This document shows positions 57,794-64,000 of a DNA stretch of 64,000 nt, piece by piece. The translations under genes and the position numbers were made by a program. This DNA comes from an uncultured Dehalococcoidia bacterium (GTDB taxonomy: Bacteria > Chloroflexota > Dehalococcoidia > Lucifugimonadales > UBA3495): NCBI GenBank assembly GCA_951813535.1, contig OX638345.1, forward strand, positions 2,105,158 to 2,169,157. The letters run 5' to 3'. The notes under the pieces are model-generated. The model worked only from the letters and a program-made list of their open reading frames with translations. It was not told the origin of the DNA and ran no database searches. Position 1 is the first letter of the stretch. Each line of letters starts with the position of its first letter.

Positions 57794-59176
57794 ATGACCG
57801 AAGCCCCAACTCTCAAGATCGACGGTGTGCGCTACATCGTCACTATGGACTCGGATCGTCGCATCGTGGCCGACGGGTCGGTTGTCATAACGGGAAACCG
57901 GATCAGCCAGGTCGGTAAGGCTGCTGACCTGGCCTCGGTTGCGCCCAACCGGACGATTGACGGGTCCGGCATGGTGTTGACCCCGGGGTTCGTGAACGGC
58001 CACATGCACATCAGCTACGCCCACGCGGCGCGCGGCCTGTTTCCGGATGATCTGGGCGGCGAATACCTGCCCAACGTGTTTCGACTCCAGCAGGCGATGA
58101 CCGCTGATGACGAATACGCGACGTCGATGCTTGCCATAACCGAGCTGTTGAAATACGGGACCACCACCTTTATAGACCCAGGAACGACGACGCATCTCGA
58201 CCAATGCCTGGCTGCCTACGATCAGGCCGGTTGCCGCATAGTGATCGGCCGCAACGTCCAGGATCGCCCCAACCCGCTGAACTTGCCGGTGTACGGGACT
58301 GATGAGGCGATCCAGGCCGCGGAGGAGGCGGTTGCCCTGGCCGAAAGCGCCAATAGCGATCTGGTAACCGGGTGGGCGATGCCGTTCGCGGCGGAATTCT
58401 GCACGCCGGAACTGCTAGCCGCATGCGACCGGATTGCTTCCGACCATGAAACCAGATCAACGTTGCACTTCACGAACGGACCGCGATGGATCGAAGAGTG
58501 CCGGCGAACCCATGGCTGTTCGCCCACGGAATACCTCGATCGATGCGGCGTTCTGAATCCGCGAATGACCCTGGCCCATTGCTTGGGAATCGACGCGGAA
58601 GAAGCCCGACTCATCGCGGACCGAGGCTCGGCGGTGGTGATGTGCCCCACGGCCGCGGTCAAAGGCGGCGCGGGAACTTCCGCCAACGGTTTGCTTCCGG
58701 AACTGCTGGAATTCGGGGCGACCGTGGGACTGGGTACCGACGCCGGAAATAATTCCAACCTGCTTGAGACCCTGCGTTCGGTCTACCTGGCCGCCGTATT
58801 GTACAAAGATGGCCGCCGGGACGTGGGGATGATCCCTGCCGAAACGGCGCTGGAGTTGGGAACTATCGGCGGCGCTGCTGCCCTGGGCATGGACCACCTG
58901 ATAGGTTCAATCGAGCCCGGCAAGGCGGCGGACCTGGTGCTGTTCGATACGCGCCGGGCCGAATGGGGCGCGCTCCACAATCCAGTCAACAGCTTGGTTT
59001 ACAACGCCGATGGACGCAGTGTGCACACGGTAATCGTGAACGGGAAGGTCGTCGTCGCAGATCACCGACCGCTGTTCGTGGACGAGGCGTCGTTGGTGGA
59101 AGAGGTGCAAGGCCGGGGCGAGGCGTTGTTAAAAAGAACCAGCGTGGAGTTTCCACCACGCTGGCCAATTGTGTGA
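57794..59176 (+). CDS. Amidohydrolase (TRZ/ATZ, cytosine-deaminase-like)
   Basis: This 460-residue metal-dependent hydrolase has the first metal site FVNGHMHISYAH (about residue 70), a His in STLHFTNGP, LAHCLGI (about 257) and GLGTDAGNNSN (about 316), in the usual order. The C-terminal beta domain reads GSIEPGKAADLVLFDTR. It resembles enzymes deaminating or dechlorinating N-rich heterocycles and S-adenosylhomocysteine deaminase; the substrate is unknown. It is 15 nt behind the nitroreductase gene and ends 17 nt before a convergent PAC2 gene. Confidence 0.92.
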   Translation: MTEAPTLKIDGVRYIVTMDSDRRIVADGSVVITGNRISQVGKAADLASVAPNRTIDGSGMVLTPGFVNGHMHISYAHAARGLFPDDLGGEYLPNVFRLQQAMTADDEYATSMLAITELLKYGTTTFIDPGTTTHLDQCLAAYDQAGCRIVIGRNVQDRPNPLNLPVYGTDEAIQAAEEAVALAESANSDLVTGWAMPFAAEFCTPELLAACDRIASDHETRSTLHFTNGPRWIEECRRTHGCSPTEYLDRCGVLNPRMTLAHCLGIDAEEARLIADRGSAVVMCPTAAVKGGAGTSANGLLPELLEFGATVGLGTDAGNNSNLLETLRSVYLAAVLYKDGRRDVGMIPAETALELGTIGGAAALGMDHLIGSIEPGKAADLVLFDTRRAEWGALHNPVNSLVYNADGRSVHTVIVNGKVVVADHRPLFVDEASLVEEVQGRGEALLKRTSVEFPPRWPIV

Positions 59177-59193
59177 TCCGACAGACTCGGGGG

Positions 59194-60144
59194 TCAGGTT
59201 TCCTGGCCTGGCTCCCCGATGTCCCGGAGAATATTTTCCAGTGCCTGATCCAGGGCCGGGTCCAGATCCACCGGTTCGACGTACGGCGTGTACTGATAGT
59301 CGAGGCGCACCTGGTCGATGATCTGCTTGGCTTCGCTGTTGGTGCGACCCAGCCGCTCGAGGTTGTCCAGAAGTTCCTGCGATTCCTGATTCCCCATCTG
59401 CTCCAGCTCCGATAGGTCCATCTCGATCTTGAAGATCGACCTTAGCCGGCGCAGTATGTCGTAGTAGGCCCGGTGGTCCTGGGTGATGCCCAGCTGGTTG
59501 TTGTTGCTGGTCATGAAGGGGTACATGGGAGCCATGGCGCCCATGCGGAACATCTGGACCTCCGGATACTGGTAGTGGGCGGCGGATACCAGAGCCATGC
59601 CGATGGTTGGTCCCTGCCGGCCACGACTGCCGTAGCTGCTGAACTGGACGCCGTGGCGTTCCAGCTGTTCGCGCATCTCGGCGCGAGAATACACGCAGGT
59701 GATACGCCGTTCCAAATCCGGTGGAGCGGGTCCGTTGACGCCTTCGACTGCAACGGTCTGTTGAACGCCCAATTCCTTGATTGCCGAGAAAAAGGCTTCC
59801 GCGTAGATATCCAGGCGATACCAGGGTTCCTCGCCCAGGAAGACCACCAGGCCGCTCCCGATTTCGTAGAAGGAGTTCTGTCGCGACATTGCGACACTGG
59901 GCAATCCCTCGTTGAACGCCGCTGAGGGCCGAAACGCATCGTGGGTACCGGCGACCTGGAACGGATAACACATCCGGTTCACATATTCGCTGAATTGACC
60001 GACCTGCCGCCCGCTGTTTTTGTCGATCAGGTAGCGCGGCAAACCGCTGGAGATGCGGCCGCCATTGGACCACTGGCGCCGCCAACCGGCCAGCATATAG
60101 TTGGCTTCCGGTTTGTCGGTGAAGGTGAATAGATCCTCTGGCAT
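59194..60144 (-). CDS. PAC2-family protein
   Basis: This 316-residue protein matches the PAC2 group, which in bacteria is of unknown role. Segments are GSGLVVFLGEEPWYRLDIYA, TVAVEGVNGPAPPDLER with a following strand, YGSRGRQGPTIGMALVSAA, and the helix-rich C-terminus MDLSELEQMGNQESQELLD. ATG at 60144 (MPEDLFTFTDKP) was chosen as a better start than 60198 by family length. It faces the amidohydrolase gene. No partner is evident, and bacterial proteasome genes are absent from the window. Confidence 0.82.
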   Translation of the reverse strand: MPEDLFTFTDKPEANYMLAGWRRQWSNGGRISSGLPRYLIDKNSGRQVGQFSEYVNRMCYPFQVAGTHDAFRPSAAFNEGLPSVAMSRQNSFYEIGSGLVVFLGEEPWYRLDIYAEAFFSAIKELGVQQTVAVEGVNGPAPPDLERRITCVYSRAEMREQLERHGVQFSSYGSRGRQGPTIGMALVSAAHYQYPEVQMFRMGAMAPMYPFMTSNNNQLGITQDHRAYYDILRRLRSIFKIEMDLSELEQMGNQESQELLDNLERLGRTNSEAKQIIDQVRLDYQYTPYVEPVDLDPALDQALENILRDIGEPGQET

Positions 60145-60265
60145 AGTTGACCGCCTCCCTGCCCGGCTACCGCGCTGAGGTTTGGCCCAATATATCACAT
60201 CGACCGGAAGCGACCCGTAACGGGACAGAGGCGGCGCGCAGCGCGGAGAAAATTATCGGCTCGAC

Positions 60266-60580
60266 CTAGTTGCGTGAAAAACCGGCGCCGCCACCGATAC
60301 CACGGGTTTGCTCGTTGACCAGAAAGGTAGCGGTGTCGCGGCCATGGACGGTTTCCAATTCGGCGTCAAACCTCTGGCCGCCAAACTCGCCCAGCATCTC
60401 AAAGCGGCGTTCAGTGTAGACGCGACCCTCGTATCCTTCGGCAAGGATATCGCGTTCCGGTTCGCCGGAAAGGTACATCTCGACCGCGGTGGTCATGAGG
60501 GAATCCCGGTCCTCACCGCTGAGAATGCTCGGGGCACGCAGGAAGACGTACCCCCAGCGAATGCCCTGGTGCTCCATCAT
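60266..60580 (-). CDS. Hypothetical protein
   Basis: I do not recognise this 104-residue protein. It has two Met codons at its start (MMEHQGIRWGYVFLRAP), a central helix (DRDSLMTTAVEMYLSG) and ends GGGAGFSRN. No ribosome site is clear, and TATAGCGCC lies just before the ATG, so a leaderless start is possible. It is 30 nt downstream of the gene at 60611-61342 on the same strand and might be in its operon. Confidence 0.5.
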   Translation of the reverse strand: MMEHQGIRWGYVFLRAPSILSGEDRDSLMTTAVEMYLSGEPERDILAEGYEGRVYTERRFEMLGEFGGQRFDAELETVHGRDTATFLVNEQTRGIGGGAGFSRN

Positions 60581-60610
60581 GGCGCTATAAACCTGAAAAA
60601 CGTCATGGTG

Positions 60611-61342
60611 TCAGGAAAACAGGCGGTTGAGCGTCTGGATTCTGCGGGCAGCGTGGGGCATCGGCAACTGGATTGTGGGTTCTTTCAGGCTGCGCAGGTA
60701 ACTAGACACTGAGAAAACCCAGAGATGGTCGAACTCTCCGCTTTTCGTCCAGGATGATGGCCAGTCGAACGGAAAGTCATAAGTAACCGGGACGCTGAAC
60801 AAGTGCTTTTTGACATGCTCTTTGGGGCCGAGGGCCTCCCAAAATATAACCAATGGCTTCACCTGCAATTGCGCATAGCCGTCCAGCTTGTTCATTGGCA
60901 CCAGGACCTTAGCAGTATGAGGATGTTTTAGAGTTCCGCGCTCGGAGTCCCACTGGCGCTCCCACCGCCGTTGCTTATAATCGTTCACGTCCTGCTCACA
61001 GGCTTTCACCGCGAGTGTCTCTCCACCTATGGCAGAGGCAGAGTAGTTCTTGATTTCGGTCTGATAGAGAGATTCTTGCTCGTTGCCCCATTGAACTTCT
61101 ATCCATCGGTCCAGCCGGGGCCCTCTTTGTCTGCCGGTGGTGACAGGGTCCTCGAGCACGGTCGCACGGCCGGACTTGCATTCAACATAATGCCGGAAAC
61201 AAGCTGCATTCAAATCTTCGCCAGCGACGGCGACGATGCCCGTAGCGTCTCCCTTCGATGCTCCATCTTTTACATCGAAGAACTTGAGTAGTTCTATCCG
61301 GTCCACCTTCAGCATTCCGGCCGTCGCCGCGTCGAGCATCAT
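60611..61342 (-). CDS. Hypothetical protein, possible PD-(D/E)XK nuclease-like fold
   Basis: This 243-residue protein is not recognised. Two segments resemble nuclease E-x-K signatures: HYVECKSGRAT near residue 51-61, and SLYQTEIKNYSASAIG near 90-105, the latter following DRWIEVQWGN. A PD-(D/E)XK relation is a guess. It stands just upstream of the tRNA-Val 3' end on the same strand, between the tRNA cluster and the PAC2 gene, a place where accessory DNA often inserts. Confidence 0.6.
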   Translation of the reverse strand: MMLDAATAGMLKVDRIELLKFFDVKDGASKGDATGIVAVAGEDLNAACFRHYVECKSGRATVLEDPVTTGRQRGPRLDRWIEVQWGNEQESLYQTEIKNYSASAIGGETLAVKACEQDVNDYKQRRWERQWDSERGTLKHPHTAKVLVPMNKLDGYAQLQVKPLVIFWEALGPKEHVKKHLFSVPVTYDFPFDWPSSWTKSGEFDHLWVFSVSSYLRSLKEPTIQLPMPHAARRIQTLNRLFS

Positions 61343-61366
61343 GGATATGCTCCGGCAGCGGGGAAG

Positions 61367-61443
61367 TGGTGGGCGGTGAGGGACTCGAACCCCCGGCCTT
61401 CTGCGTGTAAAGCAGACGCTCTAACCATCTGAGCTAACCGCCC
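61367..61443 (-). tRNA. tRNA-Val (anticodon UAC)
   Basis: Acceptor GGGCGGT pairs with ACCGCCC; the anticodon arm TCTGC-TTTACAC-GCAGA gives TAC. The T arm is GGGGGTTCGAGTCCC, with discriminator A and encoded CCA. Confidence 0.95.
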
Positions 61444-61470
61444 GGGAGCAGGTGTAGGTAGGCAAGAAAA

Positions 61471-61546
61471 TGGCGCGCTTGGCGAGATTCGAACTCACGA
61501 CCTCTGCCTCCGCAGGGCAGCGCTCTATCCACTGAGCTACAAGCGC
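61471..61546 (-). tRNA. tRNA-Arg (anticodon GCG)
   Basis: Acceptor GCGCTTG pairs with CAAGCGC; the anticodon arm CTGCC-CTGCGGA-GGCAG gives GCG, rather than the more common ACG. T arm GTGAGTTCGAATCTCGC, discriminator G and encoded CCA follow. Confidence 0.9.
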
Positions 61547-61557
61547 GCGTCGGAAAA

Positions 61558-61643
61558 TGGTGCCGAGGGAGGGATTTGAACCCACACGTCCTAAAGGACA
61601 CTGCGCCCTGAACGCAGCGCGTCTGCCGTTTCGCCACCTCGGC
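61558..61643 (-). tRNA. tRNA-Leu (anticodon CAG)
   Basis: Acceptor GCCGAGG pairs with CCTCGGC; the anticodon arm CTGCG-TTCAGGG-CGCAG gives CAG. The long variable arm TGTCCTTTAGGACGT is typical of Leu, with discriminator A and encoded CCA. Confidence 0.94.
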
Positions 61644-61682
61644 AAGGTGGTTTCCGTTTTTTGGGTCCCGCTGCGGTCGGTT

Positions 61683-61758
61683 TGGTGGGCGATGGAGGAT
61701 TTGAACCTCCGACCTCCTCGGTGTGAACGAGGCGCTCTAACCGCTGAGCTAACCGCCC
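61683..61758 (-). tRNA. tRNA-Val (anticodon CAC)
   Basis: Acceptor GGGCGGT pairs with ATCGCCC through one G-U pair; the anticodon arm CCTCG-TTCACAC-CGAGG gives CAC. T arm GGAGGTTCAAATCCTCC, discriminator A and encoded CCA follow. It is first in the cluster after the promoter. Confidence 0.94.
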
Positions 61759-61779
61759 GAGCGTGACCAGATGCGATTC

Positions 61780-61808
61780 ATTATAGCCCTGGTATATCGA
61801 CACGGCAA
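61780..61808 (-). promoter_or_regulatory. Promoter of the four-tRNA cluster
   Basis: On the minus strand TTGCCG (61808-61803) and TATAAT (61785-61780) are exactly 17 nt apart, the same boxes as before the dehydrogenase operon. The start would be near 61773, about 15 nt before tRNA-Val. Confidence 0.78.
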
Positions 61809-61844
61809 CCGGGTGCGGATTGGACGAACGGCCCGAAAACAGGA

Positions 61845-61870
61845 GACCCGGCGCGAAGCCGCGCCGGGTC
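61845..61870 (-). terminator. Hairpin terminator after the CoA-transferase gene
   Basis: GACCCGGCGCG and CGCGCCGGGTC form a perfect 11-bp stem with a 4-nt loop. On the minus strand it is followed by TCCTGTTTTC. It separates the CoA-transferase gene from the tRNA promoter. Confidence 0.7.
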
Positions 61871-61951
61871 GTTAAGGCGGACGTTATGTAAAAAAGAGGC
61901 CGAAATCGTGCTTGGCATCTACATAACGTGCGTTGTGCGAACCAACCGTAG

Positions 61952-63175
61952 TCAGTGCGCGCCCACCCCGCTGATCTCTTTGCCAGGTTCTCCAACGGCT
62001 CCCGATTCCCTGAGCTTGGCAAACGCTTCCGAGTCGTAACCCAGTTCCGCCAGCACTTCCTCGTTGTGTTCTCCCAACAGCGGAGGAGCCAATCGAAGTT
62101 GGGACGGAGTCCCACGTAGCTTTATTGGCGAATTGGGAACCCGGAGGTCCGGCACGTGGGGGTGGTCGATTTCCAGGAACATTTCCCTGGCTTTGACTTG
62201 TTCGTCAGCCACCACGTCCGATGTCTTGTTGATCGGTCCCACGGGAACTCCAGCGTCATCGATCACCTTTACCCAGTGCGCCACGGTGTTGGCGGAGAAA
62301 ATTCCGTTCAAAAGATCAACCATCTCGCCGCGGTGCGCTACTCGATCTGGATTCGTGGCAAACTTCGGGTCGTCCTTCAAGTCGGGATGCCCGATTGCGT
62401 TGCAGAATCGCTCCCAAAGGTTCGGGTTGGCGACCCCCAGAATGAAAAAGCCATCTGAGGCTTGGAAACTCTGGTAGGGGACAAGGCTCGGGTGGCCGGA
62501 GCCGAGGCGATGCGGCTCGATACCGGTGCCGATAAACCCGGTGGCGTGGTAGCTCATGGCGGCCACCTGCCCGTCCAACAGGGCCGTGTCGATAAGCTGG
62601 CCTTCGCCGGTCTTGTCGCGGTGGTAAAGGGCGGTGACGATGGACCCGTAGGCGAGCATGCCGGTGAACAGGTCCACCAAGGAGAACCCCACGCGCTGGG
62701 GAGGGCCGTTTGGATCGCCGGTCAAGTGCATCAATCCGCTGTAGGCCTGGATGATCAGGTCGTAACCGGGTTTGTTGGCCATGGGACCGGTGCGACCGTA
62801 GCCGGAGATGGTGCAATAAACGATGTCGGGATTGATGTCCTTGATGTCCTCGTAGCCCAGGCCCATGCGGGCCAGGGTGCCGGCACGGAAGCTTTCGATC
62901 ATCACGTCGGCTTCCGTCGCCAGCTTTTTCACGATGTCCAGCCCTTCATCGGACTTGAGGTTGACGGACAGGCTGCGTTTGTTCCGGTTGAACGACATGA
63001 ACTGGGTGCTCTCGCCGTTCCAGATGGGTGGCCACTTGCGGGTTTCGTCGCCGTCGTTGGGCTCTTCGATCTTGACGACATCGGCCCCCATATCGGCGAG
63101 ATTCTGAGTGCAAAACGGCCCCGCAAGGGTACGGGTCAGGTCGACGACCTTGATGTTTTCCAGAGGCTGAGACAT
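61952..63175 (-). CDS. CaiB/BaiF-type (family III) CoA-transferase
   Basis: This 407-residue enzyme moves CoA between organic acids. Family segments are KVVDLTRTLAGPFCTQNLADMGADVVKIE (with turns), SFNRNKRSLSVNLK, YCTISGYGRTGPMANKPGYD, and LIDTALLDGQVAAM, which places the catalytic Asp near residue 196. Its C-terminal part has LRGTPSQLRLAPPLLGEHNEEVL. TATAAT (63213-63208) lies about 33 nt before the ATG. The substrate acid is unknown; formyl-CoA:oxalate, carnitine and benzylsuccinate enzymes belong to this family. Confidence 0.93.
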   Translation of the reverse strand: MSQPLENIKVVDLTRTLAGPFCTQNLADMGADVVKIEEPNDGDETRKWPPIWNGESTQFMSFNRNKRSLSVNLKSDEGLDIVKKLATEADVMIESFRAGTLARMGLGYEDIKDINPDIVYCTISGYGRTGPMANKPGYDLIIQAYSGLMHLTGDPNGPPQRVGFSLVDLFTGMLAYGSIVTALYHRDKTGEGQLIDTALLDGQVAAMSYHATGFIGTGIEPHRLGSGHPSLVPYQSFQASDGFFILGVANPNLWERFCNAIGHPDLKDDPKFATNPDRVAHRGEMVDLLNGIFSANTVAHWVKVIDDAGVPVGPINKTSDVVADEQVKAREMFLEIDHPHVPDLRVPNSPIKLRGTPSQLRLAPPLLGEHNEEVLAELGYDSEAFAKLRESGAVGEPGKEISGVGAH

Positions 63176-63207
63176 CGTTCGGGTCCTCGCTTTTTCAGGT
63201 TTGGCGG

Positions 63208-63213
63208 ATTATA
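63208..63213 (-). promoter_or_regulatory. -10 element of the CoA-transferase gene
   Basis: On the minus strand TATAAT lies about 33 nt before the ATG at 63175. A matching -35 box is weak (TCAACG). Confidence 0.45.
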
Positions 63214-63291
63214 GCATGGGGGTAATCCCACGTTGACGCGTGCCAAGTCAGGTGTTAGCGTGAGCCCGAATTTTCGTTATGTCAGGTTTAG

Positions 63292-64000
63292 ATGACGCGT
63301 GAACGCGGTGGCCGCCCGCTGATCCTGTCCCTGGGTGGCATCAACATGGATCTGGTCACATTCTCGCATCGCCTGCCGGCGGACGGTGAGACAGTGGTGG
63401 GCGACCGGTTCGTGACGTATCCAGGGGGGAAGGGAGCCAACCAGGCAGTAGCGGCGGCGCGGATGGGCGCCCGCTCGGCGATGGTCGGGCGGGTTGGCGA
63501 CGATATGTTCGGACCTCAACTCACCGATTTGTTGCGGTCGGCGGATGTGGAGACGGACGCAGTCGGGGTGACTGCGGGTACTAATTCCGGTATTGCGGTT
63601 ATCAGCGTGGGGGAAAGCGGCGAGAACCGGATCGTGCAAGTACTCGGGGCAAACGACACGTGCGGCGATGCTGAATACGATGCCATCGCGGCGCTGCTCC
63701 CCCAGGCGTCGGCGCTGATGCTGCAGTTGGAAGTGTCGATTGACCTGTCGATCAAGGTGGCCGCGCTGGCGGCATCGCAGGGCGTCGCGGTAATCCTCGA
63801 TCCCGGTCCCGTGCGATCGGTGCCTGACGAGTTTTATCGCCATGTCTCCGTGATCACACCCAACGAGACCGAGGCGCAGGCCCTGGTGGGGTATCCAGTG
63901 ACGGATATGCGGACCGCGGCCCCTGCAGCGGCTGAGTTGTTGGCAAGAGGAGTCGGCTCGACGGTGATCAAGTTGGGCGCTCGAGGGGCATATTGGGCCG
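63292..64000 (+). CDS. rbsK: Ribokinase-like sugar kinase, partial
   Basis: This PfkB-family kinase is cut by the window edge after 236 codons. It has SLGGINMDLVTFSHRLPADGE (split by a turn), the substrate motif YPGGKGANQAVAAARMGA near residue 43, VILDPGPVR near 165 and the ADP-loop approach TVIKLGARGA. The C-terminal GAGD base motif is beyond the window. ATG at 63292 is close behind the divergent CoA-transferase gene. Ribose is the default substrate, but other pentoses or nucleosides are possible. Confidence 0.9.
   Translation, partial: MTRERGGRPLILSLGGINMDLVTFSHRLPADGETVVGDRFVTYPGGKGANQAVAAARMGARSAMVGRVGDDMFGPQLTDLLRSADVETDAVGVTAGTNSGIAVISVGESGENRIVQVLGANDTCGDAEYDAIAALLPQASALMLQLEVSIDLSIKVAALAASQGVAVILDPGPVRSVPDEFYRHVSVITPNETEAQALVGYPVTDMRTAAPAAAELLARGVGSTVIKLGARGAYWA

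Overview
The window is a GC-rich stretch of bacterial chromosome with tightly packed genes on both strands. The catabolic gene content suggests a heterotrophic Chloroflexota of the SAR202/Dehalococcoidia kind. This content includes paralogous M20 hydrolases, amidohydrolases, several stand-alone acetolactate-synthase-like ThDP enzymes, CoA-ester lyases, a CaiB-type CoA-transferase, an LLM flavin oxidoreductase, MmgE/PrpD, a formamidase-like enzyme and an Abhydrolase_10-type protein. That placement is an inference from gene content; no rRNA is present to test it. Promoters are sigma70-like, with -35 TTGCCR and -10 TATAAT 17 nt apart, and some genes look leaderless.

Layout. 1-4.6 kb: two M20 hydrolases (the first cut by the window edge), glycerate kinase and an SRPBCC protein. 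4.6-8.4 kb: a HEPN/MNT pair with degenerate catalytic residues, joined to a lutABC-like operon. 8.5-14.5 kb: a redox and secretion block with thioredoxin, tRNA-Sec, an RNA methyltransferase-Maf fusion, Tat translocase genes and a ferredoxin-thioredoxin-reductase (FTR) catalytic-subunit homologue. The FTR gene has an in-frame UGA at the active-site cysteine. 14.5-21.9 kb: a 2-oxoacid dehydrogenase operon (E3, E1alpha, E1beta, E2), followed by a ThDP enzyme and a methyltransferase. 22-25.4 kb: a tandem ThyX-like protein, then an ECF sigma/anti-sigma/zinc-ribbon operon. 25.5-31.4 kb: MmgE/PrpD, LLM oxidoreductase, a PIN toxin with an unusual double antitoxin, a PD-(D/E)XK protein and an alpha/beta hydrolase. 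31.6-35.4 kb: a large CHAT-STAND-TPR protein whose CHAT catalytic dyad appears lost. 35.7-38.8 kb: three consecutive HpcH/HpaI-CitE paralogues behind a consensus promoter with direct repeats and a leader hairpin. 39-46.2 kb: flavin-nucleotide-binding protein, DUF2332 protein, ADP-forming acyl-CoA synthetase, helical-repeat protein and a second ThDP enzyme. 46.4-48.1 kb: a lower-GC type II restriction-modification pair of the BglII/BstYI kind. 49.3-52.2 kb: a third ThDP enzyme and a formamidase-like enzyme. 52.5-53.6 kb: a small HTH protein beside a region dense in GTAC sites with a 23-bp palindrome. 53.6-64 kb: threonine-dehydratase-like protein, AIR-synthase-like protein, tRNA-Glu, EamA transporter, nitroreductase, amidohydrolase, PAC2 protein, a four-tRNA cluster, a CoA-transferase and a partial ribokinase.

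The most striking observation is a linked selenium-thiol-redox set. A tRNA-Sec (anticodon UCA, encoded CCA) lies 12 nt behind a thioredoxin gene and seems to share its promoter. About 4 kb away the FTR-like gene reads CPC, CAC, then Cys-His-UGA. It continues in frame for 55 codons of family-like sequence. A stem-loop directly after the UGA has the apical sequence GCAGGUCUGC known from the E. coli fdhF SECIS. This predicts a selenocysteine-containing thioredoxin reductase acting on thioredoxin.
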